Origin: Burkholderiaceae bacterium
GTDB lineage: Bacteria; Pseudomonadota; Gammaproteobacteria; Burkholderiales; Burkholderiaceae_C
Assembly: GCA_031253795.1 (NCBI GenBank)
Contig: JAIRVR010000031.1
Location: 62,001 to 126,000 of the forward strand
Reading direction: 5' to 3'
DNA: 64,000 nt
Below the pieces are notes generated by a model that did not search any database, was not told where the DNA came from, and was given only the letters and a program-made list of their open reading frames with translations. Positions 44,610-51,933 of the stretch are shown in pieces. The number at the start of each line of letters is the position of its first letter. Within the stretch, counting starts at the first letter, position 1. The position numbers and the translations under genes are program-made.

Positions 44610-45487
44610 AATCTACGACCCTTGGCTTTCTTCCCAAGCCGCTCATGATCGAGGTTGGCCGCATCTTGCCGTCAGTCAAGCTGGAGCAACGGATCACAGC
44701 GACGCACAAGTTCCGGCAGATCAAGGAATCCATCGCCGAAATCGGGCTCATCGAGCCCCTTGTGGTCACGGCTGTCGACCGCAAGACCTCCCAGCATCTC
44801 ATCCTGGATGGGCATGTGCGCTTCATGGCCATGAAAGAGATGGAGCTTAAGGAGATTCCTTGCTTGGTATCGACCGACGACGAATCTTTCACGTACAACA
44901 ACCAGCTCAACCGCTTGTCGACTATTCAGGAGCACATCATGATCCGCCGCGCGATGGACCGTGGCATCTCCGCAGCGAAGCTGGCCAAGGGCCTGTGCGT
45001 CGATGTGAGCTTGCTGCAAAAGAAGCGCAGTCTGCTCAACGGAATCTGCGACGAAGTCGTCAAGATTTTGAAAGACCACCAGTTCTCGACAGAAGTCACC
45101 GCGGTGTTGCGGCGCATGAAGCACACTCGCCAAGTCGAATGCGCCGAGTTGATGGTAGCAGCCAACACCGTGACCGTCAGCTACGCCCGCGCAATGCTCG
45201 CGGCGACACCAGAAGAGATGCTGGTCGGCGGCAAGAGGACGGGGCGCAGTGCGGCGATGTCGCAGGAACAGGTCGCGCGGATGGAAAACGAGATGACCAA
45301 TCTGCTGGGGCAGTACAAGCTGGCAGAGCAATCGCACAGCGAGGACATGCTGAACTTGATGATCGCCCGCGGTTACATCGTCAAGCTCGTCGACAACGCG
45401 CAGGTGCTGCGGTACATGCAGACCCACTTCGCAGAGGTTCTAGAAGAGTTCGCCAAGATCGTGGAGATGACGACCGTCGAGACATGA
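44606..45487 (+). CDS. ParB/RepB-like DNA-binding protein 2
   Basis: A 293-residue paralogue of the previous protein. ParB-like start: GRILPSVKLEQRITATHKFRQIKESIAEIGLIEPLVV and LILDGHVRFMAMKEMELKEIPCLV, then RLSTIQEHIMIRRAMDRGISAAKLAKGLCVDVSLLQKKRSLL with an HTH, and a RepB-type C-terminal half. ATG overlaps the stop of the first ParB-like gene by four bases. Two such proteins behind a serine recombinase form a recurring module in proteobacterial elements; probable joint DNA binding, role unproven. Confidence 0.87.
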   Translation: MKSTTLGFLPKPLMIEVGRILPSVKLEQRITATHKFRQIKESIAEIGLIEPLVVTAVDRKTSQHLILDGHVRFMAMKEMELKEIPCLVSTDDESFTYNNQLNRLSTIQEHIMIRRAMDRGISAAKLAKGLCVDVSLLQKKRSLLNGICDEVVKILKDHQFSTEVTAVLRRMKHTRQVECAELMVAANTVTVSYARAMLAATPEEMLVGGKRTGRSAAMSQEQVARMENEMTNLLGQYKLAEQSHSEDMLNLMIARGYIVKLVDNAQVLRYMQTHFAEVLEEFAKIVEMTTVET

Positions 45488-45955
45488 GCGCATTTCACTG
45501 CGATGAGAGCATAGAAGAACTCCCCTTCCGGCAAGGCTATGCACATAGCGCCTGGCTGTCGGCGGCAGAATGCCTGTGGCCGCCCTGGAGCTCACGGCTC
45601 CAAGCGGTCTACTGAACTCCCTAAAGGACTGGGCAGCTCGCTCTTGTCTTGCGGACAATCTGCTCGATGACGTCACGACGGCGCCACTTACGGCTGTCTC
45701 TTCTGTTCAAGACAAAAGACGCCAAAGTTAGGATTTGGCAGCCCCTCTATAACGGCGCACTCATACCCTCAGCCGCGTCTCGTGCACATCCAGGTCGTGC
45801 GCAGCTTGCGCCACTGCAACCCCACGCTCGGTCACCGAGCTTGACCGCTTCAACCTTGAATTCCCGGCTGAACTGCCGTCTCGGTCCCATAAACCACCTC
45901 CAGTTTCATCGTCCACCTTAACAAGGTGTCTTTTGAACCGGCAGCAGCCCAGGCC
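45488..45955. other. Gene-free stretch with an IS remnant
   Basis: Between the ParB-like gene and the HAD gene. Only the IS3-type scrap at 45761-45890 is recognisable. Confidence 0.5.
45761..45890 (-). pseudogene. IS3-type OrfA transposase remnant
   Basis: Minus-strand reading starts MGPRRQFSREFKVEAVKL, the typical OrfA HTH of the IS3 family. A single extra C after the codon pair AAGCT shifts the frame; when corrected the peptide continues VTERGVAVAQAAHDLDVHETRLRV and stops. No OrfB remains, so it is a dead fragment of about 42 codons. Confidence 0.8.
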
Positions 45956-46519
45956 TCAGTGACCTGGGGCGTTGGCTGTGTCGCTTCCTTTCAGCTTTGC
46001 TACCAGCGCGACAGCCCGCTCAAGCTTCGCTTGCAACTCAGCCTGAACACGTGGGTTGGACAGCCCTGTCTCTCCACCGCAGGCCACCAGATTGTCGAGC
46101 GCCCATTCTGGCCAGTCCTCAATGTCATCATCCAGCGCGAGCCACGCCTGCGGCTGCCGGCGAATAACGTCGGCGCACACCTGCTGTCCTCGTGACATTG
46201 CCTTGAAAGCAGATTTTGCCCAGGGGTCCGCGCCGTGCACACGCTTGTGGTATGTGCCGCCGATGAATCGCTCGCGCAGCTCAGGAGGAAAACGCTTCAA
46301 CGTCTTGCCATACCCCGGCCACATGCACCAGGTGCTGCTGAGCACAAGTCCGACTTGCGGAAACGGCGCCAGCGCCTCTTCCAGGACAGGAATCCATTCG
46401 AACAACGTTCGATCTGGCCCCGCGTCGGGAGACATGTAGACGCCACGTCTGGCTCGCCACATAACGGCATGGTGTTGAACGACGCCATCTAGATCGAGGT
46501 AAAGAACTACTTCACCCAC
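45956..46519 (-). CDS. HAD-fold protein of the RNA-repair (Swiss Army Knife) type
   Basis: A 187-residue HAD-like protein. Motif I is VVLYLDLDGVVQHHAV (DxD with the catalytic Asp), motif II GLVLSSTWCMWPGYGKTL (SST-W), motif IV WLALDDDIEDWP (DDD). This short form matches the HAD domain found in predicted RNA end-repair proteins and in stand-alone proteins of mobile elements. Likely a phosphatase; substrate may be an RNA end, inferred only. Eight bases overlap with the gene upstream (46512-46519), so the two are coupled. Confidence 0.82.
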   Translation of the reverse strand: MGEVVLYLDLDGVVQHHAVMWRARRGVYMSPDAGPDRTLFEWIPVLEEALAPFPQVGLVLSSTWCMWPGYGKTLKRFPPELRERFIGGTYHKRVHGADPWAKSAFKAMSRGQQVCADVIRRQPQAWLALDDDIEDWPEWALDNLVACGGETGLSNPRVQAELQAKLERAVALVAKLKGSDTANAPGH

Positions 46520-46919
46520 CCTCGGCGTCTCCTCGGTTTTCGTTAGAACAGGTGACCGCTTTTTTTTGCTCCCAGCGGTAGATAACGGCCTTCATCGCGG
46601 CCTCAGCGTAGCTGCCGCCGACCACGATGGCGTCATCGACTTGGCACTGCACTAAATCACCCACCACACGGAACTCCGCATTCAAGCTCTGCGCCATCGC
46701 GAGCGCATCCTCTGCTGCGTGAACTTCAAAGGAGACGTTCTGCGCTATACGAACATCGCCGTACAAGGCTACGTGGCGTTCATCTGCGAGGTCTTCGAGC
46801 AGTAGAACAAAGCCTTCTTCTGTGCCGAGCAGCGCGTAGCCTGCGGCACGTGAGAAGCGGTAGGCCGTCTGAGCGTCGCACTGGCGCTCTCGGATGGTGT
46901 CAGACAACATCATTTGCAT
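46512..46919 (-). CDS. Small unknown protein co-encoded with HAD protein
   Basis: A 135-residue acidic protein (MQMMLSDTIRERQCDAQTAYRFSRAAGYALLGTE at the start). No family is recognised. The frame is open back to a TTG at 46964, but ATG 46919 (or the ATGs that follow) is a more ordinary start. It leads a two-gene unit with the HAD gene, divergent from the XRE gene across a palindromic operator. Confidence 0.6.
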   Translation of the reverse strand: MQMMLSDTIRERQCDAQTAYRFSRAAGYALLGTEEGFVLLLEDLADERHVALYGDVRIAQNVSFEVHAAEDALAMAQSLNAEFRVVGDLVQCQVDDAIVVGGSYAEAAMKAVIYRWEQKKAVTCSNENRGDAEGG

Positions 46920-46979
46920 TTTTTGTGCAGGCTTGCCACGGACCCACAGATGTAAGAATGGCAAGTAGTCGAATATAGA

Positions 46980-46998
46980 ATAGTCAATTTTGGACTAT
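46980..46998. promoter_or_regulatory. XRE operator palindrome
   Basis: ATAGTC-AATTTTG-GACTAT is a perfect inverted repeat with a 7-nt spacer. Related half-sites (TAGTC at 46966, GGACT at 47006) flank it. It lies in the short gap between the divergent XRE gene and the unknown/HAD pair, so the XRE protein probably binds here. Confidence 0.65.
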
Positions 46999-47039
46999 AC
47001 GAAGTTGGACTGCAAGCTTTCGATGTTTTTGAAGCATCG

Positions 47040-47300
47040 ATGGACAAGTCAATTTACTCAACGGAGTACACACTCTTCTTGGCGCTCTTGCGTGGAGCGC
47101 GAGAGGAGGTTGGTGTGTCCCAGACGAAGCTTGCCGAGGCCCTGGGGGTGACTCAGACGTTCATCAGCAAATGTGAACGTGGGGAACGACGCCTAGACGT
47201 GGTGGAGCTCCACAAGTGGTGCCGGTGTCTTGGGCTTGAGCTCGACCAGTTTGCTGCACAGCTGGTCAAGGCCTACGTTCAGCTGCCAGCTACTGCCTGA
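47040..47300 (+). CDS. XRE-type transcriptional regulator
   Basis: An 86-residue protein that is almost only an HTH_3 domain: LLRGAREEVGVSQTKLAEALGVTQTFISKCERGERRLDVVELHKWCRCLGLELDQF. It is of the type that represses its own and neighbouring promoters in mobile elements. A palindrome lies 41 bp upstream. It could regulate the HAD unit, and possibly the ABC-3C operon, which ends 150 bp downstream on the other strand. Confidence 0.9.
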   Translation: MDKSIYSTEYTLFLALLRGAREEVGVSQTKLAEALGVTQTFISKCERGERRLDVVELHKWCRCLGLELDQFAAQLVKAYVQLPATA

Positions 47301-47451
47301 TTGATGCTTTCGGGTCGAGTGGAGGCGTCCTGTACAGACGCCAGGGCCGTTACGCAAAGCCAAGCGTCTTCCTCGATACCTGCCGAGCAGAGTTTCACGA
47401 ATGCCGCCTCCGACCGAGAGCTCACGTGTCCGGTACGAGCCTAGCTCGATG
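47301..47451. other. Short gap with no gene
   Basis: Convergent 3' ends of the XRE gene and the ABC-3C ATPase gene; nothing recognised. Confidence 0.4.
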
Positions 47452-49524
47452 CTAGGCAGTCAAAGGCTGAATAACCTTGCCATCCCACTGGATCAGTTTG
47501 AAATCGAGTCCCGTCGTCGCTTCTTTGAAGACTGACTCATTTTCATCGAAAGATGCTGCAACAATAGACTGAAGACTAGGCTGCTGAATTAACAACTGAA
47601 GCAGCGAGCGCTGGCTTGCAGATCGCATTGAGTGTTGACCAGGCTCATCCATGAGCAAAATGCCTGGGTGATGACCCTCGAATCCACGCGTAGCCGACGT
47701 CTGATACAACGCCAAAAGGTAGCTCCAGATCAGGCGAACAAAATCGCTCGCACTTGAGTCAGCAGTAAGGTTAGTCTGAGTTCTTGTGCGGTCTTCACGA
47801 CTACTTTGAATCTCGCGAAGCTCCAAATCAAAAAGGATAGGCGTCAGGGTATCGAGGCTTATGCGTACATTTGAGATTTCGGCACTCTCGTAACCAAATG
47901 AACTAGCATTGGCTCTAAAGTTCTTTTCAAAGAGCGAAATCCTTTCAAAATCATCCGCGTTATATGCCTCTTTTGGCAAGGACCGCCTAGAAACCTGGTT
48001 CGCTGCTAACCGGTCAGAAATCGCTTTCAGTTTTATTTTCAAGGCCGATGCTTGTTCTTCGAGCGCCTGTAGGTTGGACAGCTCCAACTCAATTTGAATC
48101 TGCCGCCGAACAATAGCACGCGACTCAGAAACACCCGCACTCACATCTCCACGCAACGAATTTCGATAATCATGAGACGCTGCCAAGCGATCTGCTATAC
48201 CAATCACAGTAATCTCAGACTGATGAATCTCCTCAACTGCTCCATTTATTTGACTCTGCAGCATCTTGCGCTGACTGTTCAGATAATCAATGTTTGTTTC
48301 AAGGTCCATTTGCGGCCCAGTAACAATTCCAAGCAACAGAGTGTCGTCGACTGCTTGATGACAGGTCGGGCAGTGGTCTGTAGCCACTTCAAGGTCCATT
48401 TGAGCACCAAGGCTACGAAGCTTTTGCGCCGTTTTATTGCGTTCGACATCTTCATTGGCTGCAGCCAAAAGTAGGCGTAACTCATCCAGGGCTGCCTTCT
48501 GCAGCGTCAGGTTTGTTGTTGCTCGCTCATGCAGCACACTAAGCCGTTGCAACTCAGCTGATGTCGCCTCGAGCTCCTGCAGTGCCTCCGCGCCAGACGC
48601 CTTGCCGTAGGCATCAGCTTTCTCCCCCAGACGTTGGTGTTCATCTCGAAGTTTACTTAACTGTTCTTGCAGGGAGATTTTCTTGTTCCCATCAGGCTTA
48701 ACGAGTAGAACCGCCGTCACATCGAAGGTTGATACCGGAGTTGGCGACAGTCCATCAATGACAATATTATTCGCTGTGGCGGCTTGACGAAATATATCGT
48801 AAATTTTTCGCCAATCCGAGTCAATCGCCACAGAGGCCGCATCCAACTCAGCACGCTTGGCCTGCCTTTCGAAAACACCCAATCCAAGTAGGAATTCAGT
48901 GACTCGTATCCGTGCATCACGAATTCCAAAAAATGGAATATTGGCAATGTAGTCCGTCCACCCACGCTTCTGCTCCACCGCAAGAGCGGCAAAGATTGTT
49001 TGCAAGTACAGCTTGGCCAGCCCTCCATTTGTCGTGGGAACTTGAGGTAGCTGATAGCCCATGAAACCTTCTAGAAACTGGAAATAACCTTCCTGCTTCT
49101 GCGCGCTGCCCGGATCAAAAAGATAAGTTGGCAGTGGTGTACCAAGCTCAATACCTTGAGTAAGGTGAGCCCCCTCGAAAATTTCAACAAGCTTGTCCTG
49201 GCGTACTGAATCACGGACTGCTCGACGCAGCGTCACGCTGCGCCCCGATGAATTTTCCAGTTCGACAAAGACTTCTGAGCGATCTACGTTGACACGGCTT
49301 CCGCCTTGCACGAAATAGTCTTTGACCGCATAGTTCAGAACTTTTTCGCCCTTCCCCCCAATCAGCTCCTCCATTCCTAAGCCGAAAATAAGGGTGTTGT
49401 AGAGCGTACTCTTGCCACTAGAGTTGCTGCCCCTAATAACAGTTAGATTGCGACTAAATTCGAATTCAAATCCGTACTCACCTTGCGCAGTTGAAATTCT
49501 TAGCTTAACGGCTCTGATCTTCAT
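47452..49524 (-). CDS. ABC-3C system SMC/Rad50-like ATPase
   Basis: A 690-residue ATPase. Walker A is GSNSSGKST at residues ~32-40 and Walker B ILLMDEPG near residue 624, separated by long coiled-coil arms (for example LRDEHQRLGEKADAYGKASGAEALQELEATSAELQRL) with a Rad50-like zinc hook CPTC at about residue 381. Such ATPases form the sensor part of ABC three-component conflict systems. ATG 49524 overlaps the stop of the middle component as ATGA; four extra codons upstream (49536) are possible. Low GC and A/T-rich codons set it apart from the host genes. Confidence 0.88.
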   Translation of the reverse strand: MKIRAVKLRISTAQGEYGFEFEFSRNLTVIRGSNSSGKSTLYNTLIFGLGMEELIGGKGEKVLNYAVKDYFVQGGSRVNVDRSEVFVELENSSGRSVTLRRAVRDSVRQDKLVEIFEGAHLTQGIELGTPLPTYLFDPGSAQKQEGYFQFLEGFMGYQLPQVPTTNGGLAKLYLQTIFAALAVEQKRGWTDYIANIPFFGIRDARIRVTEFLLGLGVFERQAKRAELDAASVAIDSDWRKIYDIFRQAATANNIVIDGLSPTPVSTFDVTAVLLVKPDGNKKISLQEQLSKLRDEHQRLGEKADAYGKASGAEALQELEATSAELQRLSVLHERATTNLTLQKAALDELRLLLAAANEDVERNKTAQKLRSLGAQMDLEVATDHCPTCHQAVDDTLLLGIVTGPQMDLETNIDYLNSQRKMLQSQINGAVEEIHQSEITVIGIADRLAASHDYRNSLRGDVSAGVSESRAIVRRQIQIELELSNLQALEEQASALKIKLKAISDRLAANQVSRRSLPKEAYNADDFERISLFEKNFRANASSFGYESAEISNVRISLDTLTPILFDLELREIQSSREDRTRTQTNLTADSSASDFVRLIWSYLLALYQTSATRGFEGHHPGILLMDEPGQHSMRSASQRSLLQLLIQQPSLQSIVAASFDENESVFKEATTGLDFKLIQWDGKVIQPLTA

Positions 49525-49994
49525 GCCGACTCCCATCCCTTTGCGACCGTTTTGACCATGTCTTCGGTAATTCCTTTGCCGATTTGTGCCAAAAGCGTAC
49601 GCTCCGGGGCAAAGGCGCCAGCTTCCCTGAGGACCTCCGTGATGAAGGTTCGGCCTTTTTCGGCTAGTTGGTATCCAGTCGATGTAGGCTCAATCAAATC
49701 CTCAGCTACCGCGAACCGAATAGCGATTGCAAGCGCAGGGTCGAATCCCCAAGCTGTAATGTTGAGTGCCTTAGCCTTCGTTGCATCAACCAGCTTCTGC
49801 ATTCGCTCTGCGCTTTTCATGGCCCAGTTAAATAGATGCAGGCGGGGCAGAGTAGACTTTCCACCCCGGGAAGACATGTCCAAGACCAAGAGCAATTGGG
49901 TGATCTTGTAGAGTGGTCTGTGCTCAACAAGCACTGGCGACGGCCGCCGGACGAAACGTAGACGCCGAGGTGACGAAATAACCGTTTCAGTCAT
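49521..49994 (-). CDS. ABC-3C system middle component
   Basis: A 157-residue protein. The text TLPRLHLFNWAMKS and FDPALAIAIRFAVAEDLIEPTSTGYQLAEKGRTFITEVLRE is the winged-helix pattern of the middle component that links the ABC ATPase to the effector in ABC-3C systems. The start ATG 49994 sits in ATGACTGA, overlapping the effector gene's stop by eight bases; its own stop overlaps the ATPase start. All three are thus translated in series. Confidence 0.82.
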   Translation of the reverse strand: MTETVISSPRRLRFVRRPSPVLVEHRPLYKITQLLLVLDMSSRGGKSTLPRLHLFNWAMKSAERMQKLVDATKAKALNITAWGFDPALAIAIRFAVAEDLIEPTSTGYQLAEKGRTFITEVLREAGAFAPERTLLAQIGKGITEDMVKTVAKGWESA

Positions 49995-50910
49995 AGTCGA
50001 CCTCGCAAACGGCAATCCATCTTGCAACGATCAACCGCGCGATTTGCGAAGCACCGGTCTCGTCGATAGCTGGGGCGAGGTCTTTAACGATTCGCTCAGT
50101 AAGACCAACACGAATCTTCTCTGTCAGCTCCTGAGGCGTTCCCTCCCACGTAACACAGGTTTCTCCGATGTCGGCTTCGTATCCATTGATGAGTCGTGCG
50201 AGCCGAGAATGCACTGTAGGTGCTGTATCGTTTATTCGCTTTAAGTGAAGACCGTGGTCAAGAAACTCCCTTAGCGTGCTTGCGTATAAGCGATTTACTT
50301 TTGCCTCTAGCTTGTCGGCAGAGACGTGAGCCAGTCGTGCGCGCGTTTTGCGCATAACGTTCTTCTCGTAAACCTCCGCGCTATCAGTCAAAACAGGCAA
50401 GACTGCAGGCAGGCCACCAAAATCGAGTGCCCGCCCGACGGCCTGCTGTATCTCCTGAATCTCAGTCGCATAGTGGTCAGCATCGTGCACCAGAATCTGA
50501 AAGTCGGCATCCAGGATGGAAAGATTCCACCCTCGAACTTCACCCTCCTTAGTTTGGGCATGCTTTATGAGGTCGTTATGCGCGATGGTGGGCGTCACCA
50601 AGTGCCACCGCCGCAGCTTGGTTGACCCCAAAATTTTCAGCAAATCAGCTTGATTGCTCTGGAGCTTGTTCAGGTCCGAGGTGATCTTGTTCCGTTGCTT
50701 TTCGTAGAGCTCTCTCGTCGAGTAAGCCTTCTCGGGGCAATAGCATTGGTACCCACAGCCCGTAGTCTTCGTGAAGCCTTCGAGGCCGTAGTCGCCGGGA
50801 GTCGCCGGAATATGGAGGTATCCGTCGACTGTGAACTTGCGCTTGAAGACCAATTGGCAAAGCCGTTCCCAACTGTTCCCGTCGAATGGACCGTATGCAG
50901 TCTGGTACAC
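49987..50910 (-). CDS. ABC-3C system effector, nuclease-like N-terminus
   Basis: About 307 residues from the GTG at 50910 (start uncertain; TTG 50967 is possible and the frame is open to 51291, but that part is Cys-rich and not protein-like). The N-terminus, GPFDGNSWERLCQLVFKRKF then GDYGLEGFTKTTGCGYQCYCPEKAY, has the D..(D/E)G..Q-x pattern of restriction-endonuclease-like folds, with Tyr in place of the usual Lys. The C-terminal ~150 residues (ADKLEAKVNRLYASTLREFLDHGLHLK, LARLINGYEADIGETCVTWEG) correspond to the ABC-3C shared C-terminal domain. Predicted to cleave nucleic acid when triggered by the ATPase. Confidence 0.78.
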   Translation of the reverse strand: MYQTAYGPFDGNSWERLCQLVFKRKFTVDGYLHIPATPGDYGLEGFTKTTGCGYQCYCPEKAYSTRELYEKQRNKITSDLNKLQSNQADLLKILGSTKLRRWHLVTPTIAHNDLIKHAQTKEGEVRGWNLSILDADFQILVHDADHYATEIQEIQQAVGRALDFGGLPAVLPVLTDSAEVYEKNVMRKTRARLAHVSADKLEAKVNRLYASTLREFLDHGLHLKRINDTAPTVHSRLARLINGYEADIGETCVTWEGTPQELTEKIRVGLTERIVKDLAPAIDETGASQIARLIVARWIAVCEVDYD

Positions 50911-51483
50911 AGTATCGATCAGCCGCGACGCGACGCGGAACAGCCAACAGCCACTGCTTTTGAGCAAAGCAATGCAAGTGCGGTGTAGTGAACGTGATGT
51001 GTAGTGCTTTGCCCTGTGCGCAAGCGGCTCTCCCTGATCGCTACCGCTGCGGATGCAGCACAAACTTACCCCGCGGTGCTTGGTTTGTGCACATTGTTCG
51101 ATACAAATGGTTGCTTGTAAAGCAAGTTTGCGAAATTGCTGAACGAAGTTGGGGAAGCCAATGTGCGGCGCAAGGGGGCGCTGTGTACAGTTGCATGAGT
51201 TGGCCATGCAACACTGTACATAATTACAGCCACATGTGCACGACCCATACGCGCTTTGTGGCATCCATGGCACTCGAAAGTAGCGGATCACCTTTGCTTA
51301 TCTGGCCTCCCCCGTAGGCGCCTGCCATACAGTGCTTGTCGAGGCCACGAGAGGGCGAGGAGGTGTGGCTATGCCGTCATGAGGCTCTTGTCTGACTGTT
51401 GGATCATCAGTGCTTTTTTGGATAGGTGGCTTGGTACGGAGGCGCCACATGAATGTCGGATTTCCGACTCAAGAGGCGAATTT
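50911..51483. other. Control region before the ABC-3C operon
   Basis: About 570 bp without a recognised gene, between the ABC-3C operon start and the 3' end of the TnpC-like gene. It contains the inverted repeat at 51184-51220 and a second short palindrome, CTTG-TAAAG-CAAG (about 51113-51125). Confidence 0.5.
51184..51220. repeat. Long imperfect inverted repeat
   Basis: TGTACAGTTGCATG and CATGCAACACTGTACA face each other across a 7-nt centre; arms are identical except for two extra bases. It lies about 270 bp upstream of the effector start codon. It could be a regulator site, a recombinase site, or an RNA hairpin. Confidence 0.55.
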
Positions 51484-51933
51484 TCACAAACGCGGCAGCT
51501 TGCTGGTCTGCGAACGATGATGCGGTTTAATGGTTGTTACGCCGGACTCCCGCAGGGAGACTTGCTGCTGCAAGCTGGCCACCAAGAGTAAAAGCCGAGC
51601 GTTCTCACTAGCAAGCCCTCGGTTCTCCTGTTTGAGCGCTGCAAGCTCCTCCCTCAGTTCACTTTTCTGAACTTCGGCCTTCTCTGCCGCTACCCGTTGC
51701 TTCTCCAACAATTGCTGCGGGCTCCGACCACCAGCCTTACGGATCTCATCGGCGATGTCAGCATATTTGTTATGGATCAACGCGTGGCTGACCCCGGCCT
51801 CGCGAGCAACGGCACTGATAGAAGGGCCAACTTTCTGGCCCGCCCGTTCGGCATCACGCTTGAGCTTTGCAAACGCAAACATCAACCGTTTTCTGGTCGG
51901 AATCTCGCTAGCCACCAGAGGCCTCCCTCTCAT
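51484..51933 (-). CDS. TnpC-like small protein (DUF6262-type)
   Basis: A 149-residue protein. The N-terminal half is an HTH-like region (KVGPSISAVAREAGVSHALIHNKYADIADEIRKA) and the C-terminal half a coiled coil (EKQRVAAEKAEVQKSELREELAALKQENRGLASENARLLLLVASLQQQ). This arrangement matches TnpC of Tn554-like elements, an accessory factor for the recombinases. The start ATG lies 26 bp inside the end of the recombinase gene before it, so it is co-translated. It is the last gene of the four-gene recombination module. Confidence 0.82.
   Translation of the reverse strand: MRGRPLVASEIPTRKRLMFAFAKLKRDAERAGQKVGPSISAVAREAGVSHALIHNKYADIADEIRKAGGRSPQQLLEKQRVAAEKAEVQKSELREELAALKQENRGLASENARLLLLVASLQQQVSLRESGVTTIKPHHRSQTSKLPRL

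Noticed and set aside
43707-45487. Plasmid partition locus or integrated plasmid
   Set aside because: Two ParB/RepB-like proteins but no ParA, no replication initiator and no parS-like repeats were seen; coupling to a serine recombinase suggests another role.
50911-51291. 127-codon N-terminal extension of the ABC-3C effector
   Set aside because: Cys-rich, low-complexity-like translation without ribosome site, overlapping the inverted repeat; the conserved part begins near YQTAYGPFDG.
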